Assembly (NCBI GenBank): GCA_002270565.1 | Contig: NQMI01000011.1 | Location: forward strand, 477,055-541,054 | Direction: 5' to 3' | Source: Stenocarpella maydis | Taxonomy: Eukaryota > Ascomycota > Sordariomycetes > Diaporthales > Diaporthaceae | DNA length: 64,000 bases | Part shown: piece after piece, positions 47,665 to 57,505 of the stretch | Layout: the number at the start of each line of letters is the position of its first letter | Position numbering within the stretch: position 1 is the stretch's first letter | Notes under the pieces: generated by a model | Told to the model about the DNA's origin: nothing | What the model saw: only the letters and a program-made list of their open reading frames with translations | Database searches by the model: none | Program-made: the position numbers and the translations under genes

Positions 47665-49329
47665 TACTACCTCACCCTAAGCTTCACCCAGGTAGCTAAA
47701 GATGAGGCAGGGCATTGGCTGCACGAGTCGAGGTCAGACCATACGCACGTTGACTGCATATTGCAGATGGACCGCCATGATGATAACACGAAGTTCCGTT
47801 GATCAAAGAAGTCGGGCATTTGTACCGACAAAAAGGCGGTACACTGTTCCATCCATCACTCACGCCATAGCTGAAGCTCCATACGCACCGCCATCTCAGC
47901 TTTGCCCGTCGATGCCGGGCGGTAGACACGGCCAAATCACACCAAGTATCATACACATCTAAGTCATATATACCTTGTATAAGTGCTACGAATGCATTCT
48001 AGATCTAGTTATTCATAGTATCAGTGTTATAGCTGTGGGACTAAGTGCTGTGGAAAAGCCGAGTCAACATAACTGCAAGCAATCGGAACGATACTTAACC
48101 AGTACAGGATCATGGGCTCTTCCGGGATAGTGTCGGTTGGAAGTTGTATTCTGGCTAGATAAGTATGATTCCACAAAGGGGGGGTGTGGGTGCATCCATT
48201 TCCCTTCTGTATTCGAGGTTGGACAATGAAGTTCAGCGGGTTGAGAAATACCCGTCGTATTCATACTCGGTTCGTAAGTACGTGGTTGGTGTTGCCTCGT
48301 GCGCATCCTCGGCGCAAGCAGATCCGATTCCTGGATAGCAATAACGTTTCCTAGACGATGAAACTCAGATAATGTGTGGAAGGCTGCTTTAATTTGTCGA
48401 GTTGGGCATGTTCTTGTCTCTTGAGGATGGATAGCAGCTGAGCTTAGATTGGGTGGGCTGTCGGACTGCTTGGGCAGGACACGCCAGGGGAAACAGACCA
48501 GAAACAACGGGCATTAGCCATGTGGAAATTTCGGGACATACGTTCTGGATAAGGCAATGAAGCCAGAGATTCGCACGAACAGAAACGAAGGGTACCTACT
48601 TAGGCACACCGGTACTTCCCACATCTAGTATCGGTATCCAGGACGCCCACACCCAGACACCCACAACAACTACGCCCACGACACTACACCCTACACTTAG
48701 ACACCTAGCACGCCTACACCCATAATAACTGATGCCCATAGCACTCGCACCTATGATAACTATACCCACGACACTTAGACCTGTAACACCTCAATTTAGT
48801 CTGGTTTGTGTATAGGTGAGTTATGATGTGTGTTGTCCTCTTATTTTCTATGGTATGAATGATATATCGTTGTACCCTCTAACCCCCCGGCGTGTAATTT
48901 CTGCCTTTTTGTATAACGCCACTTCTGAGTGTAGACTTGGCCCAGTCAGAGGTGATGTGTTGCCCGAGATGGCCAACCCTCATTCCGTAATCGAACCTTC
49001 CAGAGAAGATGGGCTGGCCAAATGGCGTCTGGCCGAATAGTCGCGTCTTTGATTGGCCATTTTCAGTTTAATTTTCCATTGCGTTACACAAGGCGAGATC
49101 TTTCAAGGGACTTTCCACGATCTTTCCTTCTAACCTACTTTTTCGACCGTCGACCTCCCCGCGCTCATCGTGATGCTCAAGCTGAAGACCTTCCACGCCA
49201 CACCCAAGTGTGCCCCTTTCGATGGGAAAATCTTCCTCCAGAAGACCAAGAGAAACTTGTCGGACCGACTGGCAGCCCTCCCAACAGCTGAGCAGGCAGC
49301 AATGCTATACCTTGCAACTAATACCACCC
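47665..49329. other. Intergenic region right of the transposon island
   Basis: Normal composition resumes. A low-complexity ACACCCA/CACGACAC-type stretch lies at about 48640-48800. Open frames of 74-147 codons (for example 48064-48507 on the minus strand) show no motif and are not called. The 5' part of the gene remnant that follows may begin near 49170 (MLKLKTFHATPKCAPFDGK). Confidence 0.45.
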
Positions 49330-50035
49330 CAGGGCTCCTCCTTTCAAACACACCTCACGACCCTTCCAATACGCCTCTCGCGATGCCTGCTCGAGCCCTC
49401 GGTCAAGTCATGAGCGTCGACTTGATCACCGCTGGCGCTTCTACAACCGATTTCTGGCCACGTCAATCAACCTGTGGCACCATCGCCCTTCTGAACTTGT
49501 CAATCACACCAAGAAGCCTCCCCATCGCTACCTCTTGCCCAGGGCACCCAGCATAGCAAAACTGAGACTCAATTACAACCCCCGAATTCTGTACGTGCTA
49601 GAGGACCAACTAAACCCCACCGCCTCAATGATGCACACGATCAGTCCATCAAGGTCTCTTTTTGCGTTCCTGTACCGACAGTTGCCTCACCTCGGTGCTG
49701 TTCTCTAAGCAGACTAGGAGATGACGCGAGGCGATCTAGTCAAAATCGCAGTTGCCATGGTCGAACCGCTGGCAAAGGGAGGCGACGAATATCATCCTTT
49801 GGGCATGATGGCGGTTACAATCTTTGCCGCTCTGAAATTTGCCACGGTGGGCCCAGCGCGTGGTCGTTCAACATGAATTCAGGGAAGCGAGGCCTTATCC
49901 TTGGATGCTGTCGGGCAGGAGTGGAAGGACTACGAACAGAAACATGAGTCCGGGAATGGCTGCGACTGACCCCACCAGAGCCCGATTCCTGCTTGGGTTC
50001 CAGCGACCCAAATGCGCGTCAAAGCCACGGCTTAG
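49330..50035 (+). pseudogene. Coding-like frame broken by C-to-T type stops
   Basis: One frame (codons in phase with 49430) reads like protein for more than 200 codons: RWRFYNRFLATSINLWHHRPSE, then KIAVAMVEPLAKGGDEYHPLG, then LDAVGQEWKDYEQKHESG. It is interrupted by TAA (49706), TAG (49715) and later TGA and TAG codons. Each could come from CAA, CAG or CGA by a single C-to-T change. No intron removes them cleanly. I infer a gene remnant damaged by RIP-like mutation 2 kb from the transposon island. An alternative is a multi-exon gene whose introns I could not place. No family was recognised. Confidence 0.35.
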
Positions 50036-50882
50036 CGGGATTCGTGATGTTACGGAAGAGGGCGAAGTCCGTAAGACCGAGGCCGACATGCTTGGCAATT
50101 CCAAGGACGACATCCAGCGCGCACTGATGATCGCTATTTGTTACATTAGGAAGCGACAAAGCCTAGGCAGCTTTATACCGATGAACAAGTCCTCATCCAA
50201 CAACGAGAAGATCTTCTACCTTGGCCAGGGCGAAGAGGAGAAGATGAACGAGCAAAAGAAGGCCACCGAGGAACGTGAGCGCTCGACGCAGCAGAGGTTC
50301 CTGGCGACCTACCACGGGTGCCTGGACCAACGGCCCCGGGAAGAGGATATGGTGCCTTCGATTCGAGATTCGAATGGCAACCGGCTCAGCGGAAAGGATG
50401 CGGCTCGACTACACGAACGGCTTGCGGAGGACGCAGACTGCCGGCGTGAATGGGTCAGCTCCCAACTCAATAATCTACCTTCCGAGGACATGCCGCTTGT
50501 CACCAAAGAAGAGTGGCAGGGTATTTCAGACTGGGTTACCAGACATGGAGGCATCCAATACCAAGACGCGCAGCTGGTACTAGGCACATACGGTGAGATG
50601 GCCAGCTCTGTGAAATCTGCCGAGGGTGTCCTGCAATTGTCAGGAGAGCCGCACTGTGCTCTTGAAAAGGCCGTTGGTGATGGAATAGGCTTTGAGGAAG
50701 AGGAGCGTTCTCATGCAGACGCCCGCGAATTTTTGAAGAGGGTGCAACGCGAGAAAATGGACGTTCTCACGCAACAGGCCGAGCCTCGACCAGTCGACCT
50801 ACGCGAAGCATACAAGGCTGCTCGAATCCTGGAGGAGGACTTCCCGACGCTCGCATACGGCCGTTGCGGGGAAGGATCATAA
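49839..50882 (+). CDS. Hypothetical protein, possibly the intact 3' part of a broken gene
   Basis: Open for 347 codons; no ATG lies at the 5' end of the frame, and the first internal Met codons are near residue 23. From about residue 66 the composition is convincingly protein-like: DVTEEGEVRKTEADMLGNSK, RALMIAICYIRKRQSLGSF, then a Glu/Lys-rich helix (EEEKMNEQKKATEERERSTQ), KDAARLHERLAEDADCRREW, VTKEEWQGISDWVTRHGG and LREAYKAARILEEDFPTLAY. It looks soluble, helical and acidic. No domain was recognised. The front part overlaps the damaged frame at 49330-50035, so the two are probably one gene. It may be lineage-specific. Confidence 0.45.
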   Translation: MPRWAQRVVVQHEFREARPYPWMLSGRSGRTTNRNMSPGMAATDPTRARFLLGFQRPKCASKPRLSGIRDVTEEGEVRKTEADMLGNSKDDIQRALMIAICYIRKRQSLGSFIPMNKSSSNNEKIFYLGQGEEEKMNEQKKATEERERSTQQRFLATYHGCLDQRPREEDMVPSIRDSNGNRLSGKDAARLHERLAEDADCRREWVSSQLNNLPSEDMPLVTKEEWQGISDWVTRHGGIQYQDAQLVLGTYGEMASSVKSAEGVLQLSGEPHCALEKAVGDGIGFEEEERSHADAREFLKRVQREKMDVLTQQAEPRPVDLREAYKAARILEEDFPTLAYGRCGEGS

Positions 50883-51442
50883 CATTAGCTGGGCTGAGGT
50901 CTTGGTGTTATGGGGTTGGCGTCATGGGAGTCATGGGAGTCGGTTGTGATGGTAGTGGTAGTGGGTATTATGGTAGTGGGTATTCTGGTAGTGGGTATTC
51001 TGGTAGTGGTGTTGTATTGTTGTATAAGTGAGTGTTGGTAGCAGGTGCTCGTGTTTCTGCCGAGGTATTCCCGGGCCCAGCGTGCGCCGGAGCTGCCAGC
51101 CTGCAGGCCCGCCAGCCCGTGCGACTCCACCAAGCGCGGCCGGGCAGCTCACAAAACCGCCGCTCGTAGCGCGTCGTGTCAGACTTTTTCTTCTTTTCTT
51201 CTCCATGTCTTTTTGATGACCTTACTTAGAGTCACGATGCCCATGTTCAATGTGGGTATAGGTCTACGGGCCTCTTGCGCGCTAATGGTCACCTAGATTA
51301 ATTTCGCTATCCTTAAATGTTGCCTGGCTTCAAAATCCAATCTGGGCATACGTTTGTTGGATCAGTGATACACTTCATCTAGAACCTCAGTAATTTTCCA
51401 CACCAAGAACAACCGACGGCTTCGCACCCAACGACTTGCAGG
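50883..51442. other. Convergent intergenic region with a short tandem repeat
   Basis: At about 50940-51010 a 14-bp GGTAGTGGGTATTM-type unit repeats about five times. Otherwise 3' untranslated sequence of the neighbours; no gene or RNA seen. Confidence 0.55.
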
Positions 51443-51883
51443 TTATTGATGCTTAGACTCCGTCTTCTTCCTCATCTTGAGCTTCAACTTCAGCAGATCT
51501 GGTTTCGGACAGCTGGCCGAGGTGGCGCCCTCGCCGTTGCGGTCGTAAAATGCCTGGCAGCAGTCGTAGAGTTCAAAGATGACGCCCTGGCACTTGTCCT
51601 CCTTGTACGTGTTCCTCTTGAGGCAGTCTAAGCGAGTCAGCTGTGACCAGTGCTGTGTGTGCTCAGAGGCGGCGTATACTCTCACCTTGGATGGCACACT
51701 GGACTAGAGATCAGCTTTACCGCCTATCAACAGTCAAGACGGTGACGTTTGGGGAGGACAGACCGCTCGGGGGTGGCATGGAGGCTTTGCCTGCAAATCT
51801 TGTTCCAGTCCCTGTGTACGACACCACTGTTAGATCACGTCTTGGCAGACCCGGACGGCGTATTCGGTGTGCTTCCTCACCAT
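51443..51883 (-). CDS. CMC4: Cmc4, twin CX9C mitochondrial intermembrane-space protein
   Basis: Small protein imported by the Mia40 disulfide relay. Four exons: ATG alone (51883-51881), 27 nt (51790-51764), 13 nt (51698-51686) and 51627-51443. They sum exactly to 75 residues. The spliced product begins MAKPPCHPRACAIQDCLKRN, which matches the family start (PCxxxACAIQDCL). The helical hairpin has C16-X9-C26 and C26-X9-C36, an extra CC pair at 36-37, and the C-terminal SCPKPDLLKLKLKMRKK typical of Cmc4. Introns are 90, 65 and 58 nt; the second donor is GTCTGT. There is no presequence, as expected for a Mia40 substrate. Without splicing only the last exon is visible, with a wrong N-terminus. Confidence 0.93.
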
Positions 51884-53047
51884 GGTCGCTTTTCGGCCTT
51901 TTGAGATCGGATGAACTCGGCTGGCAATAAAAACCCTGCTGAGAATGGGTTGGGTAAGTGTACAGGATCTGGCCCGTGTTATATCTTGTCCAAAGTAGCT
52001 CCGCAAGCCTGGGAGGCCCAGATTACGGGGCCTAGTCGCCGCCTCGTGCTGGATGATGTCAATCGGAGGAGTGTAATTACTACGGCTCGGAAATCGCCCA
52101 ACACGACTGGTGCTTTCGCTCCGAAGGTTCGAAAACGGCTGCAGCGCTGCAAAAACCTTTCTGCTGCTGCAGAGATTGATTTGTAAAAGTCCTCAGCAAT
52201 CCTGGCATTAACTGCAGCCTGCCCCAGATATGATTGCAGCTTCTGGGTCCATGATTTGCATGAATGACTTGGGGTACCAGCAAAGAAAGTTGGCCAGAGC
52301 AAACAGCGATTTTTGTTATTCAGTCAATTGTTTTGCTGCTCGGTGCATACAAAATCATACTGAAGGAGTCGCCAGTACCTCGCTGGAGCAAGCAGGGGAG
52401 AAGGCCTTGATCGAACAGGGAGGTGCGTAGCAGGTGGCCCGTGCTTGAATGCTGTGGTCGCCCCCCAGCGAACAGCCCCACCAATTCCCCAAGGCGGGCT
52501 CTCTGGCAGCCTTTTATCAGTGTCGCCCGGCTCCGCACCTAACGACACCAGCCTCTCAACATCGTGACTTTTACTGCACGCTTCAAGCCAGCTCAAGCCC
52601 CACCGACAGACACAGGCCCGGATCCCCTCAGAACAGCTCAGAACCACAGCAAGCTACCTTCTGGTAAGTCAACTCCCAAGACCCAGGCGCATCCATCACA
52701 CATCACCATCCGCAACATCCTCTCGCAAACACTACATCAGCCCAGGACCCGTTTTACAACACTCATCATGCGTGATATCTTTTGGCCCCCGGTCCAGATG
52801 GACACTGACTTTTTTATCAGAGCCGTAATCTGCTTTGCCCCCCTCTACCTGTACGCTTTCATAGCGATCCTCATCCACAAGCTCATCGTCGACGCCTGCA
52901 ACCGCCTCCTCAACCGCTCCCGCGACCGCGACCGCCTCAACAACAACGACACCAACGACACCAACGACACCAACGACACCAACGACACCAACGACACCAA
53001 CGACACCAACGACACCAACGACACCAACGACACCAACGACACCAACG
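51884..53047. other. Divergent region and SUMO leader with an overlapping upstream frame
   Basis: Between Cmc4 (-) and SUMO (+). The right part is probably the SUMO 5' leader. It holds a frame from 52564, or from the inner ATG near 52768, that encodes a hydrophobic segment (FFIRAVICFAPLYLYAFIAI) and then Asp-Thr-Asn repeats. It runs across the SUMO start in another frame to 53124. Confidence 0.5.
52945..53043. repeat. 9-bp minisatellite, 11 perfect units
   Basis: AACGACACC repeated 11 times, ending four bases before the SUMO start codon. Being a multiple of three it keeps any overlapping frame open, so length changes would not shift that frame. Confidence 0.97.
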
Positions 53048-53467
53048 ATGTCGTCGGACCAGCACGAGAACGGATCCCCGGCGGCGGAGCGCCCGGAGGC
53101 CCCCGCGCAGACGGAGCACCTTAACATCAAGGTGACGGACAACAACAACGAGGTCTTCTTCAAGATAAAGAAGTCTACTAAGCTCGAGAAGCTCATGGGC
53201 GCCTTCTGCGAACGCCAGGGCAAGACCGTCAACTCGGTGCGCTTCCTCTTCGAGGGCCAACGGGTCCAGCCTAATGATACCCCTGATACTGTGAGTCCCT
53301 CCCCGCCCCCCCTTTCCTGCACCAGCTCACATTGAACGCGCCTGTCGCGCCTTCATGCACATTACATGTTACTCACATATGAATTCCCCACCCCCCAGCT
53401 CGAAATGCAAGACGGCGACACCCTTGAAGTCCACCAGGAGCAGGTGGGCGGCAGTGGACTTTTCTAG
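53048..53467 (+). CDS. SMT3: SUMO (Smt3-type small ubiquitin-like modifier)
   Basis: Covalent protein modifier conjugated to lysines by the E1 Aos1-Uba2 and the E2 Ubc9. Exons 53048-53290 and 53399-53467, intron GTGAGT..CCCCAG of 108 nt, give 103 residues, matching yeast Smt3 in length. A flexible N-terminus (1-22) precedes the beta-grasp fold: HLNIKVTDNNNEVFFKIKKS, KLEKLMGAFCERQGK, VRFLFEGQRVQPNDTPDTLEMQDGD and VHQEQVGG. The di-Gly at 98-99 is followed by a four-residue tail (SGLF), which a Ulp protease must remove. The start is set by the first Met of the family; an 11-unit minisatellite ends four bases upstream. Confidence 0.97.
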
Positions 53468-54821
53468 GCGGTTTGGAAGGGGCTCGACGGGGTGAGGGGG
53501 AACTTGTTTTCGGAGACCTCTTGTGGTTTCAGACCAAGGCATGGAAAGCGGCCGGACAGACCCCAGCTTTTGCAATTCGCCGTCTTTGCGGTTGGCGGGA
53601 GATTTCTCTCTCTCGGTATTGCAAGGGGAAGCCTCATTCAAAGGAGTTCGACAGGGAAAAGGATAATCGTATTTCTTTGTTTTTTTCTTTCCTTTATTTT
53701 TGACAAGGGGAGGGCATTACACCACCGATCAACTAGTTTCGGTTTCAAGCTTTTTATCCTCTCTTGTGCGCCTATGGCCCGACATAGCCTGTTAATCTCG
53801 GCGAACGGTCGCGGGGGGAGAGATGTACTACGGAGAAAGAACAACAGTCCAATGAATGAAACATGCCCCGGCTTTTTTTTACTGAAGACACAAATCTTGC
53901 GCTCTGCCTTTCCATATGTCTTTGCCAGTACTCGTCACGTAGATCGTGAGCCACACGTCGCGAGTTACTGGCCTCGCTGATATCAGGCACTGGGCAGCCC
54001 TCCTCAGCTCACCCGATCCATGCGGGCTTTGTGGTCCTTAACACCGACGCAAACGAGGCTGTCGCGTCAGCGCTGAGCCGCTTACTTGCCTGTGTGAGGA
54101 CGCGGGCGAGGCCTACCAGAGCTCCTGCGGAGTTTGGAGAGACGGCGTTACGACGTTCACGAAGTGGAATTTCGGTTGACATGCATGCTTCATATAGCAC
54201 TGCTCGGCGTCTTGGCACGACGGGCGGGAGTGAATCATGATTTATGGGACAGGCCTTGTCATCATCCTCGTTTCTCGGGAACCATGCCGTACCGCATGGA
54301 TGTTTTGTGGGATCTTCAAGATGGATTAACGAGACATGTCACATGTTTCAAAGGCACCGTATCACCTTGTGCATGCAATTCACCGCAGCTTCAACTCTCC
54401 TGAACGTGTGGAAAGCAATATGTTCTCTTGAATTATTTCTCCAGCTGGCTCGCTCTGGCCAGGATAAAATGCAGTATGCACGCAAACTGATGCTCGAAAC
54501 CAAAACTATTGTACAGTGTGTCCGGACAACATGAAGCAGGGCAGGACCTCTCCAAATTAAACCAAGAGTGCGTATGCAAGCATTCCGGTTTGGTTCCCCC
54601 TGGGAAGAAAAAGCAGACCAAACTCCAAACTGATCCAAAAGCAATGCAATTAAAAGCCACAGAGCACATCGCACGTAAACCATCGTAAGCATGGTCTACC
54701 GTGCCATCCTCCTGGTGGGGAGAAAGGCAGGCAGAGCCTACTTAGCTTGTCATCGCCCTCAATCACCACCGCGTATCAGAGACCTCACCACCGTCGATCA
54801 GATAGACGAGCCCATGGGCTT
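53468..54821. other. Convergent intergenic region
   Basis: Between SUMO (+) and the LIM gene (-). Several 70-110-codon frames on both strands lack motifs and are not called. No RNA gene recognised. Confidence 0.5.
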
Positions 54822-57505
54822 TCACCCCTTGAGCTCCCTCTGACGACATTTTGTACAGAGCACCAGCATCATATCGTTCCCAATGTCTTTGGGGAAGATC
54901 TGCCCATCGTCAAAGCCATTCTGACAGGTTGCACACCGGAAACACTCGTCGTGCCACTCTCCACCCAAAGCCCGAATATATTGTCCAATGACCGCCTTGC
55001 TGCACTTCCTGCACTTGGGGGCTCGCCGCTCGGTGCGCTTTGTTTGGCAATTGATGCACCAGGCGTAGCCGTCCTTCTCGATGTGCGTCATGCCTTGCTC
55101 GAACGGGTCGCCACACTCGGCACAGAAGAAGTGCCCATAGTGCCAATGCTCGCCGAGTGCGACGATGTGTTCGCCAAGGATGGGAGTCTTGCAGTGCTTG
55201 CAGCGAGGGGCAAAGAGTTCATGCCAGTCGAGGTGACAATAGAAACGGAGGCGCTCATCGCCGTCCTCGGCCATTGTCTCTCCAGGCTTCTCCTCGAGGG
55301 CCTCCCCTGCAGCACGACGGCGGATGCGATCCAGTCGGGCGGCACGGCTGGCATCTGGCTCGGGACTGATCTCCAGAGCCTCCAGCGAGGTACCACACGA
55401 ATAGCAGGTAAAGCACTGAGGATGGAACCGCTCATTGGTACCCGCGAGGGCAACGAAGCGCCCCTCGATGGGTTGGTTGCACTCGTGACAGCGGGCCGTG
55501 GCCCGGTTTCCAGCCTGACTCGCTTGGGATGGAGACCAGTGGCTTCGGGGTCTTCCACTAGGGCGGATTCGTGGGGCGTTCTTTTGTGGAGTCGGGAGTG
55601 GGCGGCTGGTGGGTTTGGTGGGGTCGTCAGGGGTCACAACGACAGGAACGCCGGGGCTGCTGTCGTCGCCGTTGTCGTCGCCAGGAAGCACAATGGACGG
55701 CACTGCCGGTGTTCCGTCATTGACAGCGATGCTTGGGATTGACGGGGTTGGTCTTGCCCCGGACCCGTCTACCTGGATAGAGGGTAAGGGGCGACCGCGT
55801 GGCATCGGTGACGCCGGCGGCTGGCGAGTCTCCGCAACAGCGATAGAAGGGACCGGCGGGGTTTCTGGGAGGCGGCGGTGGTCTTGTCGGGCCTGGAAGG
55901 CCCCGAGCTGACGACCTTTTGTGGTGTCTGGCTTCTCATCAGTTGCCTCGTCGGGAGCCTTCCAGTTTTTGTCAAAGCTTACGATGGGTCGTCCCGGACG
56001 GTCGCTCACAGCAGTCGGGGTGGGGAGCTTGGGACTGCGATCTTTCAACCTCATGGAGGTTGCCTGACGAATATCTTCACTCCTGAGCTCAACACCATGC
56101 TTCTTTGGCACATCTTCACGAACAGGACTCTGAGCCGGCGAGTTGGACGTATACTGCGGGTCTCGAGACTGCGAGGGCGGATTGCGGTGTATCTCGAACT
56201 TGTGCAACTTGGGGGCGGGCTGTGGCTGGGAGTCAGACGAGGATGGGCTCTCAGGAGCGAACGAGACCCGGTTGAGTGGGCCCTTGGGCTTCGTCCGGAG
56301 AGCCTCGGTAGCTGCAGGCTGGTCCTTATCTGGCGATGAGGGTCTCTTGGATGAAGCACCCTCGGGCTCTTCCCAGATCTGGTCACCTGAGAAGGGCCTG
56401 CTGCCACTGCCGCTCCTCCTCGTGCTGCTGCGTCTCCGTTCAGCAAGGGAAGTGCGAGAGGTGTTGGATAAACCCGCGTACGGCTTAGACACCTTTGGTG
56501 GCGAGGCAGAACGGGACTGCGCAGGGGGGCTGGGGCTCTTCCGGGGTCCACTCATAGATGCGTAGGATAGGCGACTACGAGATGTGCCAAAGCCGTCGCT
56601 GGAGCTAGAACTACCTGACATGGACCGTGCAGAATGATCTCTTGCGAGGCCGCTGGGTTCGATCTCGTCGCCGTACATGCCAGCACTTGCCGCACGAGCG
56701 TGTGCATAGCTGTTCCTGCGCATGTGCGGCTTGTATCGGTATGGTGTTCCGGGCTCTGGTGGCTTGACACCGTGCTGGTGCTGCCACACGAGCTCGGATG
56801 CCTCGTTCAAAGCGGCTTCGTAGAGTCGGCCCTCGTCCGAGGTTGGTGAGGCCGGTGGAGGGCTGTCCCTGGTATCCTTATGCTCCATGGCCTGTCTGAG
56901 CGATACGGCCTCCTCCTTCTCCATCCATCTCTGGCCCCTCTCGATGTAGGTAGCACTGGGAACGACCTGCCCAGGCTTCAGAGGGGCTACTGGCTTGTCA
57001 GGGTAGTAGTCCCGGCCCTGCCCGCTGGTGGTCGAGTATCTGGAGGACACACTGGGGGCAATGCTGGGCCTGGAAGAGAAGTCTTGGTGGTCAACCTTGG
57101 GAGGCGAGTAGGGCTGGGAGGGCTGGGAGAGGGCTGGGGACGGCTCGGGCAGGGGGGGAGGGGTCCCCGTGGAAGACCGAGCGGTCGAGCCAAAGGATGG
57201 ACGAGCAGCTGCACCCAGTGAAGGGCGGCCCTCAATCGACTGGCGGAGCGAGTCCCTACGGCTTGAGCCTGGGGGTTGAGGCCTCGCACCACCGGGCCTC
57301 TGGACACGATTGTTGCGAAGATCTCTGAGGTATGCAGCTGCAGGGGTGGATGCCCATGGTTAGCAAGAGACAGGCACGAGAGTTGGGTGAGCGGAAGTGG
57401 AGACGAACCGAACTGCTCACTGTTCATGTGGCTACCCTGGGAGGGAGCCGCCTTCTTGTCAGGAGAAGACGGCGCCGAGTCCTTGGGTCTGCCACTTTCG
57501 AACAT
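54822..57505 (-). CDS. Paxillin-like protein with three C-terminal LIM domains
   Basis: Exon 1 57505-57409 and exon 2 57337-54822, intron of 71 nt (GTTCGT..CTGCAG), give 870 residues. The start MFESGRPKDSAPSSPDKK is the first ATG of the frame. Residues 1 to about 640 are Ser/Pro/Arg-rich and disordered, with many SP and PxxP motifs, an early AYLRDLRNNRV helix, KPYAGLSN and FEIHRNP. Three zinc-binding LIM domains follow: about 649-744 (CHECNQPIEG ... HPQCFTCYSCG, second finger at YCHLDWHELF), 745-807 (CKHCKTPILGEHIVALG ... FFCAECGDPF ... CINC) and 808-870 (CRKCSKAVIGQYIRALG ... CFRCATCQNGF ... CTKC). LIM1 has about 40 extra residues between its two fingers. The arrangement is that of fungal Pxl1-type scaffolds at sites of polarised growth and septation; that role is inferred. 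Confidence 0.92.
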
